Source of the DNA: Oceanithermus profundus DSM 14977 | Lineage (GTDB): Bacteria > Deinococcota > Deinococci > Deinococcales > Marinithermaceae | DNA length: 64,000 bases | Assembly: GCF_000183745.1 (NCBI RefSeq) | Contig: NC_014761.1 | Coordinates: forward strand, 930,001 to 994,000 | Direction of reading: 5' to 3' | Shown: positions 18,752 to 29,019 of the stretch, piece after piece | Layout of the letters: every line of letters starts with the position of its first letter | Position numbering within the stretch: the stretch's first letter is position 1 | The notes under the pieces: generated by a model | What the model was told of the DNA's origin: nothing | Database searches by the model: none | What the model saw: only the letters and a program-made list of their open reading frames with translations | Program-made: the position numbers and the translations under genes

Positions 18752-18775
18752 CCCCCACGTCCGCAGACGTGGGGG
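18752..18775. terminator. Hairpin between the secreted-protein operon and the acyl-CoA ligase
   Basis: Perfect 10-bp stem, CCCCCACGTC (18752-18761) and GACGTGGGGG (18766-18775), around CGCA. On the minus strand it lies 23 nt after the acyl-CoA ligase stop and is followed by CGTTCCTT, so it probably terminates that gene. It lacks a long T-run. Confidence 0.55.
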
Positions 18776-18797
18776 ATGCGGTGGGGCGACCGGGGCG

Positions 18798-20474
18798 CTA
18801 CCCTTCGGGACGCTGCTTTTCTTCCTCTTCCTTGCGCAGCATCCGCCTGAGAATCTTCCCCACCGCCGTCTTCGGCAGGTCGTCGCGGAACTCCCAAAGC
18901 TTGGGCACCTTGTAGGCGGCCAGGCGTTCCTTGGCGAACTGCTTCAACTCTTCCTCGCTCACCTGGCCCTCGTACCCTTCCTTGAGCACCACGAAGGCCT
19001 TCACGGTCTCGCCCCGGTAGGCGTCGGGCACCCCCACCACCGCGGCCTCCTTGACCGCCGGGTGCTGGTACAGCACCTCTTCCACCTCGCGCGGGTAGAT
19101 GTTGTACCCGCCGGCGATGATCATGTCCTTCTTGCGGTCGACGATGTAGAAGTACCCCTCCTCGTCCATCCGCGCCACGTCGCCCGTGAACAGCCAGCCG
19201 TCCTTCAGCGTCTGCGCCGTCTCCTCGGGCCGGTTCCAGTACCCCTTCATCACGTTGGGCCCCTTGACCACCAGCTCGCCCACCTCGCCCGGGGGCAGGG
19301 GGTGGCCGTCGGGGTCTGCGCAGTAGGCGTCCACCGAGGGGAAGGGCAGGCCGATCGAGCCCACCTTGCGTTCGCCGTAGAGCGGGTTGCAGTGGGTCAC
19401 CGGCGCGGCCTCGGTGAGGCCGTAGCCTTCCACCAGCTTGGCGCCGGTCAGTTCCTCGAACTTGGTGGCCACCTCGACGGGCAGCGGCGCGGCGCCCGAG
19501 AGGCAGACCTTGATGGTGCGGATGTTGCGCTTCTCGATGCCCGGGAAGGTGTTGAAGGCCACGTACATCGTGGGCACGCCGGGAAAGTGGGTCACCCGGT
19601 GTTTCTCGATCGCCGCCACCACCTCGGCGATCTCGAAGCGCGGCAGGAGGACCATCTTCATGCCCCGCATCACCGAGTAGTTCATGCTCACCGTCATGCC
19701 GTAGACGTGGAAGAAGGGGATCACGCTGAGCATGACGCCGTTCTTCCAGACCTGTCCGGGTTCCCAGGCATCGACCTGAAAGACGTTGCTGATCAGGTTG
19801 CGGTGGGTGAGCATCGCGCCCTTGGAAACCCCGGTGGTGCCGCCGGTGTACTGGAGGAGCGCCAGGTCGTCGGTCTCGATCGGGTGCGCCTCGGGGCTGG
19901 GCGGGGCCTGGAGCAGCCGTTTCCAGTCGTGGCGCTTGGGGTCGCGCGGCAGGTTCACCCAGCGGCCTTCTTTCTTGGCCTTGATCGGGAAAAGCCAGTT
20001 CTTGGGGAAGGGCAGGTAGTCCTGGAGGCCCGTGGTCACCACGCGCTTCACCGGAACCTCGCCGGCCACCTCCGCGTAGCGGGGCCAGAGCAGGTCGAGG
20101 ATCACCAGCGTTTCCGCGCCCGAGTCGCGCAGCTGGTGCGAGAGCTCGCGCGGGGTGTAGAGCGGGTTGGTGTTCACGGCCACGGCGCCGGCCAGCAACG
20201 CGCCGTAGAAAGCGATGATGAACTGCGGGGTGTTGGGCAGCATGATGGCCACGCGGTCGCCCGGCTTGACCCCGAGGTCCTGGAGGGCCCGCGCGAAGCG
20301 GCGCGTCTCCTCCCATAGCTGGCCGTAACTCATTCGTCGGCCCAGGAAGTCGAGGGCTTGTTTTTCGGGGTTCGCCTCCGCGGTCCTGCGCATCAGCTCG
20401 TAGAGGGGAACCTCGGGGTAGTCCACTTCGCGCGGCACCCCTTCGTCGTAATGGGCGTACCAGGGTCGTTCCAT
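18798..20474 (-). CDS. fadD: Long-chain acyl-CoA ligase (FadD-like), copy 1
   Basis: 558 residues. The AMP-binding core has YTGGTTGVSKGAMLTHRN and GYGLTEAAPVTH. The C-terminal block has GWLFTGDVARMDEEGYFYIVDRKKDMI and the lysine motif KTAVGKILRRML, then a charged EEEEKQRPEG tail. It activates long-chain fatty acids to acyl-CoA at the membrane for the beta-oxidation genes at 22.4-27.7 kb. GGAGG precedes the ATG, and TATACT on the minus strand (20502-20507) is the likely -10. A 449-bp stretch of the 3' part (18853-19301) is identical to the second copy, unlike the rest of the gene. This indicates recent gene conversion or a partial duplication. Confidence 0.95.
   Translation of the reverse strand: MERPWYAHYDEGVPREVDYPEVPLYELMRRTAEANPEKQALDFLGRRMSYGQLWEETRRFARALQDLGVKPGDRVAIMLPNTPQFIIAFYGALLAGAVAVNTNPLYTPRELSHQLRDSGAETLVILDLLWPRYAEVAGEVPVKRVVTTGLQDYLPFPKNWLFPIKAKKEGRWVNLPRDPKRHDWKRLLQAPPSPEAHPIETDDLALLQYTGGTTGVSKGAMLTHRNLISNVFQVDAWEPGQVWKNGVMLSVIPFFHVYGMTVSMNYSVMRGMKMVLLPRFEIAEVVAAIEKHRVTHFPGVPTMYVAFNTFPGIEKRNIRTIKVCLSGAAPLPVEVATKFEELTGAKLVEGYGLTEAAPVTHCNPLYGERKVGSIGLPFPSVDAYCADPDGHPLPPGEVGELVVKGPNVMKGYWNRPEETAQTLKDGWLFTGDVARMDEEGYFYIVDRKKDMIIAGGYNIYPREVEEVLYQHPAVKEAAVVGVPDAYRGETVKAFVVLKEGYEGQVSEEELKQFAKERLAAYKVPKLWEFRDDLPKTAVGKILRRMLRKEEEEKQRPEG
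18853..19301 (-). repeat. 449-bp identical tract, copy in ligase 1
   Basis: Every base matches 20565-21013 (offset 1712). The first mismatch on one side is at 18852 and on the other at 19302. It encodes the C-terminal AMP-ligase domain. Confidence 0.95.
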
Positions 20475-20501
20475 GTTGCGCCTCCAGTTTTCTTAGCCTT
20501 C

Positions 20502-20507
20502 AGTATA
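20502..20507 (-). promoter_or_regulatory. -10 box TATACT for acyl-CoA ligase 1
   Basis: TATACT on the minus strand, 27 nt before the ATG, upstream of a GGAGG ribosome-binding site. Lies between the two ligase genes, so copy 1 need not depend on read-through from copy 2. Confidence 0.5.
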
Positions 20508-20542
20508 CCGGCCGGGCGCGCAAAGGTCGATCGCGCCCCTGG

Positions 20543-22183
20543 TTACTTCAGCATCCTCCTCAAGATCTTCCCCACCGCCGTCTTCGGCAGGTCGTCGCGG
20601 AACTCCCAAAGCTTGGGCACCTTGTAGGCGGCCAGGCGTTCCTTGGCGAACTGCTTCAACTCTTCCTCGCTCACCTGGCCCTCGTACCCTTCCTTGAGCA
20701 CCACGAAGGCCTTCACGGTCTCGCCCCGGTAGGCGTCGGGCACCCCCACCACCGCGGCCTCCTTGACCGCCGGGTGCTGGTACAGCACCTCTTCCACCTC
20801 GCGCGGGTAGATGTTGTACCCGCCGGCGATGATCATGTCCTTCTTGCGGTCGACGATGTAGAAGTACCCCTCCTCGTCCATCCGCGCCACGTCGCCCGTG
20901 AACAGCCAGCCGTCCTTCAGCGTCTGCGCCGTCTCCTCGGGCCGGTTCCAGTACCCCTTCATCACGTTGGGCCCCTTGACCACCAGCTCGCCCACCTCGC
21001 CCGGGGGCAGGGGTTGGCCGTCGGGATCGACGATCCGCGCCTCGACTCCGGGCAGCGGCAGGCCGATGGCCCCCTTCTTCCTGCGGCCGTAGATCGGGTT
21101 GGCGTGGGTGACGGGCGAGGACTCGGTGAGGCCGTAGCCCTCGACGAGTTTGGCGCCGGTGATCTTCTCGAAGGTCTGGGCCACCTCGACCGGGAGCGGG
21201 GCGGAGCCGGAGATGCACGCCCGGATCGAGCCGAGCCGGTAACGCGGCGTGAGCGGCGAGGTGTTGATGGCCACGTACATCGTGGGCACGCCGGGGAAGA
21301 GGGTGGGGCGTTCGCGCTGGATGGTCTCGAGCGTCAGCTTGGTGTCCCAGCGCGGCAGCAGCACCAGCCGGGCGCCGCCCACGACGGCGAGGTTCATGGC
21401 CACGGTCATGCCGTAGACGTGGAAGAAGGGGATGACCCCGAGGATCACCTCGCCGCCCTCGCGAAAATCGGGGATCCAGGCCTTGACCTGGTGGGCATTG
21501 CTGGCCAGGTTGCGGTGGGTGAGCATCGCGCCCTTGGGCGTTCCGGTCGTGCCCCCGGTGTACTGCAGCAGGGCCAGGTCGTCGAGTCGCGGTTCCCGAG
21601 GCGGCGGCGCGCTTTCGCGGCCGTTGCGCAGGAAGGCCTTCCAGGGGGTGCCGCCCAAGCGTTCGGGCCAGGTTCCTTCCCGCCGGGCCTTGAGCGGAAA
21701 GAGCCGGTTCTTGGGAAACGGCAGGTAGTCCTGGATGCCGGTTCGCACCACGGCCTTGAGGGCGAACTCGTCCTGGATCTCCTCGAAGCGGGGCCAGAGC
21801 AGATCGAGCAGCACGAGCGCTCGAGCCCCGGAGTCGCCGAGCTGGTGGGCCAGCTCGCGCGCGGTGTACATGGGGTTGACGTTCACGACCGTCGCGCCGG
21901 CCAGCAGGGCGCCGTAGAAGGCGACGACGAACTGAGGGCTGTTGGGCAGCATCAGGGCCACGCGGTCGCCGGGCTCGACGCCGGAGGCCGCGAGCGCGCC
22001 CGCAAAGCGCCGGGCCTCGTTCCACAGCCGCCGGTAGCTGATCCGCGAGCCCAGGAACACGATCGCGGTGCTGCGGGGCTGGCGTTCGGCGACGCGCCGG
22101 AGCGTGGTCGGCAACGGTTCGAGCGGGGGGAGCTGGAAGGAAACGCCGTCGTCGTAGTGCTCTCGCCAAAAGGGTTCGTTCAT
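20543..22183 (-). CDS. fadD: Long-chain acyl-CoA ligase (FadD-like), copy 2
   Basis: 546 residues from the ATG at 22183, which has GGAGG upstream. The 54 extra upstream codons of the open frame are not needed. It has the same domains as copy 1, with YTGGTTGTPKGAMLTHRN and GYGLTESSPVTH, and ends at KTAVGKILRRMLK without the charged tail. The N-terminal two-thirds diverge from copy 1 at many positions while the last ~150 codons are identical over 449 bp. It probably differs in fatty-acid chain preference through the divergent part. It lies in the same direction as copy 1, with 68 bp between the two genes. Confidence 0.95.
   Translation of the reverse strand: MNEPFWREHYDDGVSFQLPPLEPLPTTLRRVAERQPRSTAIVFLGSRISYRRLWNEARRFAGALAASGVEPGDRVALMLPNSPQFVVAFYGALLAGATVVNVNPMYTARELAHQLGDSGARALVLLDLLWPRFEEIQDEFALKAVVRTGIQDYLPFPKNRLFPLKARREGTWPERLGGTPWKAFLRNGRESAPPPREPRLDDLALLQYTGGTTGTPKGAMLTHRNLASNAHQVKAWIPDFREGGEVILGVIPFFHVYGMTVAMNLAVVGGARLVLLPRWDTKLTLETIQRERPTLFPGVPTMYVAINTSPLTPRYRLGSIRACISGSAPLPVEVAQTFEKITGAKLVEGYGLTESSPVTHANPIYGRRKKGAIGLPLPGVEARIVDPDGQPLPPGEVGELVVKGPNVMKGYWNRPEETAQTLKDGWLFTGDVARMDEEGYFYIVDRKKDMIIAGGYNIYPREVEEVLYQHPAVKEAAVVGVPDAYRGETVKAFVVLKEGYEGQVSEEELKQFAKERLAAYKVPKLWEFRDDLPKTAVGKILRRMLK
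20565..21013 (-). repeat. 449-bp identical tract, copy in ligase 2
   Basis: Identical to 18853-19301, with no mismatch or gap over 449 bp; similarity drops sharply outside it. Confidence 0.95.
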
Positions 22184-22338
22184 GCGCGCCTCCGCGGTGT
22201 GCCGGTGGACCCGGTACAAGATTGCATCGAGGTCAATATAACGGGTTTGGCGCGGCGGCGGCCAGGGCGTAAGACCCGGCCCGCGGGCGGGACCCCCAGC
22301 GGGTAGAATGGTCCCGACGCGAAACGTGGCGGCGGCAC

Positions 22339-22382
22339 TGGACAAGGGGTGTGGTGTCGGTATAAGTTTATACTCGGTATAA
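22339..22382 (+). promoter_or_regulatory. fadN operon promoter with palindrome and direct repeats
   Basis: TGGACA (22339-22344), 16 bp, TATAAG (22361-22366). The palindrome GTATAA-GT-TTATAC (22360-22373) covers the -10 box, and CGGTATAA occurs twice (22358-22365 and 22375-22382). A TATACT at 22369-22374 is an alternative -10. The arrangement suits a repressor that blocks polymerase, as acyl-CoA-responsive regulators do for fad genes; the regulator is not encoded nearby. GGAGGAGG follows just before the ATG. Confidence 0.6.
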
Positions 22383-22392
22383 GGAGGAGGCT

Positions 22393-24714
22393 ATGCGAAT
22401 CAAGAAAGTTGGCGTAGTCGGCGCAGGGACCATGGGCAGCGGCATCGCCGCCCTGCTGGCCTCGGCCGGCGTGCCGGTGGTGCTCTTGGACATACCCGGC
22501 AAGGACGACCCGCTCGAGTTCGTCAAGCGAGGGCTCGAGCGGGCGAAGAAGGCGAGGCCCGCGGCCTTCATGCGGAAGGACCGCGCCGCGCTGATCACGA
22601 TCGGCAACACACGCGACGACCTGGAGCTGCTTGGGGACGTTGACTGGGTCATCGAGGCCATCATCGAGAAGCTCGAGCCCAAGCAGGAGCTCTACGCGCG
22701 CCTCGAAGAGGTCCTCCCCGAGCACGCGATCGTGAGCTCGAACACCTCGGGCATCCCCATGAAGGCGCTGCTCGAGGGGCGCAGCGACCGCTTCAAGAAG
22801 CGGTTTTTGGGCACCCACTTCTTCAACCCGCCGCGCTACCTGCACCTGCTGGAGATCATCCCCACCCCCCACACCGACCCGGCGGTGCTCGAGGCCATCG
22901 AGAACTTTGGCGACCGCATCCTCGGCAAGGGGCTGGTGCGCGCCAAGGACGTGCCCGGCTTCATCGCCAACCGCCTGGGCGTCTACGGCATGCTCCGGGC
23001 CGTGGCGCTGATGGAGAAGCACGACCTCACCATCGACGAGGTGGACGCGCTCACCGGTCCGCTGATCGGCCGACCCAAGAGCGCCGTCTTCCGCACCGCC
23101 GACCTGACCGGCCTGGACGTGCTCAAGATGGTGGCCGAGGAGCTGGCCCACACCACCGGCGAGGACTTCTCGCTGCCCGATTGGGTGCTGAAGGTCATCG
23201 AGGGCGGCTGCCTGGGCGACAAGACCAAGTGCGGCTTCTACAAGAAAGAGGGCAAGGAGATCTACACCCTCGACTGGAAGACGCTCGAGTACCGGCCGCG
23301 CCAGAAGCCGAAGATCCCCGGCGTGGACGAGGCCAAGCAGCTTTCCCTGCCCAAGCGGATCGCCGCCGTGCTCGACCTGCCCGGCAAGTACGGCGCCTTC
23401 CTGCGCGACCTCTTCGCCGTCAGCAGCCAGTACACCCTGGCCAAGACGCCGGAGATCGCCTACGACGTCGTGAGCGTGGACCGCGCCCTCAAGTGGGGCT
23501 TCGGCTGGCGGATGGGCCCCTTCGAGCAGATGGACGCGGTGGGACTCGACAAGACCGCCGAGCTGATCGAGGCCGCCGGGCTGGAAAAGCCCGAGCTGCT
23601 GGCCAAGGCCGAGGGTTCGTTCTACAAGAAGGAGGGCGCGAGCCGCCAGATGCTGGCGCTCGAGGGCGGTTACGTGCCGGTGCCGGAGCTACCCGGCGTC
23701 ATCGAGATCCAGACCCTGAAGGACGCCGGCAAGGTGGTCAAGGAGTCCAAGGACGCCGGCCTCTACGACCTCGGCGACGGCGTGCTGCTGCTTGAGTTCC
23801 GCACCAAGATGGGCGCGCTGGGCGAGGGCATCTTCAAGATGCTCGACTACGGCATGAAGTACATCGAGCAAAACGACCTCGCCGGCTTGGTAATCGGCCG
23901 CGAGGACGAGCGCGCCTTCTCCGCCGGGGCCAACCTGGCGCTCATCCTGATGCTGGCCCAGGAGGGCGAGTGGGACGAGCTGGAGATGGCGGTCAAACTC
24001 TTCCAGAAGAGCACGATGCGGCTGCGCGAGGCGCCCTTCCCGGTGGTCGTGGCGCCCTTCGGCCTCACCCTGGGCGGCGGTGCGGAGATGACGCTGCACG
24101 CCGACCGGGTGCAGGCGGCGGCCGAGAGCTACATCGGCCTGGTCGAGGTGGGCGTGGGCCTCATCCCCGCGGGCGGCGGCACCAAGGAGCTGCTCTTCCG
24201 CTTCACCGAGGACCTGGCCCCGTACACGGGCGCCATGGGGGCGGAGGCCGACCCCTTTGCCGCGGTCAAGCGGGCCTTCGAGGTCATCGCCATGGCCAAG
24301 ACCTCGACGAGCGCGCTCGAGGCCTTCGAGATCGGCTACCTGCAGAAGGGCGACCGCATCTCGATGAACAAGGACCGCCTCATCGCCGACGCCAAGCAGC
24401 GGGTGCTCGACCTGGCGCCCGACTACGTCAGCCCGGTGCGCGGCAAGATCACCGCGCTCGGCAAGGAGGCGCTGGGCAACCTCAAGTACGCGGTCTGGAG
24501 CTTCCGCGAGGCGGGCCAGATCACCGACCACGAGGTGAGGATCGCCAGCGAGCTCGCCTACGTGCTTTCGGGGGGTGACGGCCCGCGCCGCGAGGTAAGC
24601 GAGTGGGACATCCTCGACCTCGAGCGTGAGGCCTTCCTCAAACTGCTCGGCACCCGAAAGACCCAGGAGCGGATCGCCCACACCCTCAAGACGGGCAAGA
24701 CGCTGCGCAACTAA
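22393..24714 (+). CDS. fadN: 3-hydroxyacyl-CoA dehydrogenase / enoyl-CoA hydratase, FadN type
   Basis: 773 residues. The N-terminal NAD-binding dehydrogenase has [20 protein letters not shown] (7-26) and the [16 protein letters not shown] block. A second dehydrogenase C-domain follows, and the C-terminus (about 490-700) is an enoyl-CoA hydratase/crotonase domain with AFSAGANL and the oxyanion region [10 protein letters not shown]. The domain order is that of B. subtilis FadN, the reverse of E. coli FadB. It carries out hydration and dehydrogenation in beta-oxidation. It is the first gene of a three-gene operon with a thiolase 14 bp downstream. GGAGGAGG precedes the ATG. Confidence 0.95.
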   Translation: MRIKKVGVVGAGTMGSGIAALLASAGVPVVLLDIPGKDDPLEFVKRGLERAKKARPAAFMRKDRAALITIGNTRDDLELLGDVDWVIEAIIEKLEPKQELYARLEEVLPEHAIVSSNTSGIPMKALLEGRSDRFKKRFLGTHFFNPPRYLHLLEIIPTPHTDPAVLEAIENFGDRILGKGLVRAKDVPGFIANRLGVYGMLRAVALMEKHDLTIDEVDALTGPLIGRPKSAVFRTADLTGLDVLKMVAEELAHTTGEDFSLPDWVLKVIEGGCLGDKTKCGFYKKEGKEIYTLDWKTLEYRPRQKPKIPGVDEAKQLSLPKRIAAVLDLPGKYGAFLRDLFAVSSQYTLAKTPEIAYDVVSVDRALKWGFGWRMGPFEQMDAVGLDKTAELIEAAGLEKPELLAKAEGSFYKKEGASRQMLALEGGYVPVPELPGVIEIQTLKDAGKVVKESKDAGLYDLGDGVLLLEFRTKMGALGEGIFKMLDYGMKYIEQNDLAGLVIGREDERAFSAGANLALILMLAQEGEWDELEMAVKLFQKSTMRLREAPFPVVVAPFGLTLGGGAEMTLHADRVQAAAESYIGLVEVGVGLIPAGGGTKELLFRFTEDLAPYTGAMGAEADPFAAVKRAFEVIAMAKTSTSALEAFEIGYLQKGDRISMNKDRLIADAKQRVLDLAPDYVSPVRGKITALGKEALGNLKYAVWSFREAGQITDHEVRIASELAYVLSGGDGPRREVSEWDILDLEREAFLKLLGTRKTQERIAHTLKTGKTLRN

Positions 24715-24728
24715 AGGAGGAGACGACG

Positions 24729-25925
<1,197 letters not shown>

Positions 25926-25941
25926 CGAGGAGGTCGTAACG

Positions 25942-27690
<1,749 letters not shown>

Positions 27691-27725
27691 CCGCGCGCCA
27701 TCCGCACGGCGTTTCCATGTGCCCG

Positions 27726-27749
27726 CCCGCCCCGCAAGGGGCGGGTTTT
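27726..27749 (+). terminator. Rho-independent terminator of the fadNAE operon
   Basis: CCCGCCCC and GGGGCGGG form a perfect 8-bp stem around GCAA, followed directly by TTTT (27746-27749). Confidence 0.9.
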
Positions 27750-27794
27750 CGACGCCTCCCCGGACGGGGCGGCGCAGCCGCCGAGATCCGGAAG

Positions 27795-27840
27795 CCTGCC
27801 CTGAACTTGATTCAGGAGCCTGCCCTGAACTTGATTCAGG
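27795..27840. repeat. Tandem 22-nt palindromic repeat, two copies
   Basis: CCTGCCCTGAACTTGATTCAGG (shown here as CCTGCCC + TGAACTTGATTCAGG) occurs at 27795-27816 and 27819-27840, with a 24-nt period. Each copy contains the inverted repeat CCTGAA...TTCAGG. Confidence 0.9.
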
Positions 27841-27885
27841 GTCCATGCTGGTCGTGAAGCCGAGATTCGGTCGCTGTTAATCGAC
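27817..27885 (-). repeat. Dispersed repeat, copy C (degenerate)
   Basis: Read on the minus strand this has CTCGGCTT, then GCATGGACCC and a TGAATCAAGTTCA palindrome, in the same order as copies A and B. Confidence 0.55.
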
Positions 27886-28504
27886 CGTCGTCTATTCGTC
27901 GGGATGTTGGTTCAGCCTCAATCGCGGCTCGGTGGCTCGGTCTGGACCCCAGCTTTTGCTGGGGTGACGAACATTTATCAACCTGACAAGTCTTTCGTCA
28001 TTCCAGTCAAGCAGGCCGTAGGCCTGCGCGAGCTGGACCTGCCCCCGCGAAAGCGGGGGATCCAGAGCCTAAAGCATGATGAACGCTACGGTTTGTTTGA
28101 TGACCAACTCTAGAACCTCCCCCTTGGGGGAGATGGCGGCGTAGCCGTCAGAGGGGGGTTGTTTAGCCGGACGAGGGTATATGGGTCCTCATTTGCTGGG
28201 CAGACCGCTAATTCCAAACGTGGCGTTTGGGCCTTGGATCGCCAACAACCCCCACCCCAGCCCTCCCCCGGGGGAGGGAGCGGTATTTGCGGCGACTAAA
28301 CCGTGGGGTTCGGGTGCGGCGCGGGCCATATAGCCGGCTTCGCCGGGATGTGGGGTGTAGGGGATAAGTGGTAGGAAAACCCAACTTCGTGTTCTGATGC
28401 GTCGCGCCCAAGCCCGTTCGTGTTCTTCTGAAAATGAGCTCCACCTCCCAGATCCCACCCCCTACATCCTGCCTTTCCTGCGTCCCCGGGCGAGCGAGCT
28501 ATTA

Positions 28505-28565
28505 ACGAACGAGATCCGGGGTCCATGCCGGACAGAAAGCCGACGTTTCGTTGCCGTTGACGGCC
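28505..28565 (-). repeat. Dispersed repeat, copy B
   Basis: Read on the minus strand: GTCAACGGCAACGAAA, TCGGCTTTCTGTC, GGCATGGACCCCGGATC. These blocks align one by one with copy A at 2286-2348. Confidence 0.7.
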
Positions 28566-28690
28566 AACTACAGGCCAGGGGTTACAGGCCATAAACCATG
28601 ATCTTGCTACGTATTACAAACTGCACACCAATCAGGTCGGACACGCAGGTCCGCCCCTACTGCGTACCGCGCACCACGAACTACCGACTA

Positions 28691-28960
28691 TTAGTAAACG
28701 TGAAACCCCTCCAGCCCCACCGGGTCGCTCCACTGGACCTCGACTTCCTCAACCTTGGACAGGCGCGGGCCCTGGCGGAGGAAGTGCAGGAAGTGTTCCA
28801 GCGCGTCTTCGGGTCCTTCGGCCACCACTTCCACCCGGCCGTCGGGCAGGTTCTCGGCGTAGCCGGCCAGGCCCAGCTCCATGGCGTGCTTGCGGGCGAA
28901 GGCGCGATAGCCCACGCCCTGCACCCGGCCGGAAACGAGGGCGACGATGCGGCGCTTCAT
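28691..28960 (-). CDS. acyP: Acylphosphatase
   Basis: 89 residues, the normal size. The N-terminal signature is [14 protein letters not shown] with catalytic Arg19, and the second is [17 protein letters not shown] with catalytic Asn37. It hydrolyses acyl phosphates in the cytoplasm; the physiological substrate is usually unknown. The start is supported by a TAATCT box on the minus strand (28967-28972) exactly 6 nt upstream, with no Shine-Dalgarno. It is divergent from the TamB-like gene. Confidence 0.95.
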   Translation of the reverse strand: MKRRIVALVSGRVQGVGYRAFARKHAMELGLAGYAENLPDGRVEVVAEGPEDALEHFLHFLRQGPRLSKVEEVEVQWSDPVGLEGFHVY

Positions 28961-28972
28961 GGCCCTAGATTA
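28961..28972 (-). promoter_or_regulatory. Leaderless promoter: TAATCT then 6 nt to ATG (acyP)
   Basis: TAATCT on the minus strand at 28967-28972, six bases, then the acyP ATG at 28960. Confidence 0.55.
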
Positions 28973-29007
28973 CGTGAAAACCTTCATCTATCCCAGCCGC
29001 CGCCGGA

Positions 29008-29019
29008 TACGATAGGAAC
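29008..29019 (+). promoter_or_regulatory. Leaderless promoter: TACGAT then 6 nt to GTG (tamB-like)
   Basis: TACGAT at 29008-29013 followed by six bases and the GTG at 29020. The six bases (AGGAAC) end only one base before the start codon, too close to serve as a ribosome-binding site. Confidence 0.55.

Larger units (their letters stand above)
27691..28690. repeat. 1-kb intergenic spacer packed with palindromic repeats
   Basis: No gene is supported. Besides the terminator it contains a tandem 22-nt repeat, several hairpin-forming elements and two copies of the dispersed repeat. Palindromes include CCCCAGCTTTTGCTGGGG (27948-27965), CCCCCGCGAAAGCGGGGG (28042-28059), CTCCCCCTTGGGGGAG (28117-28132), CCCTCCCCCGGGGGAGGG (28261-28278) and CCGGCTTCGCCGG (28334-28346). 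The last ~120 bases are GT/TAG-like when read on the minus strand. Open frames here are short and their peptides mirror those in the spacer at 2.1-2.4 kb. Confidence 0.8.

Noticed and set aside
27795-28278. CRISPR array
   Set aside because: The repeats are palindromic elements of different sequence with at most two copies each; there is no regular repeat-spacer pattern and there are no cas genes.
28296-28592. Possible 98-residue minus-strand protein in the 1-kb spacer
   Set aside because: Composed of repeat-derived sequence, with hairpins running through it and no start signal.
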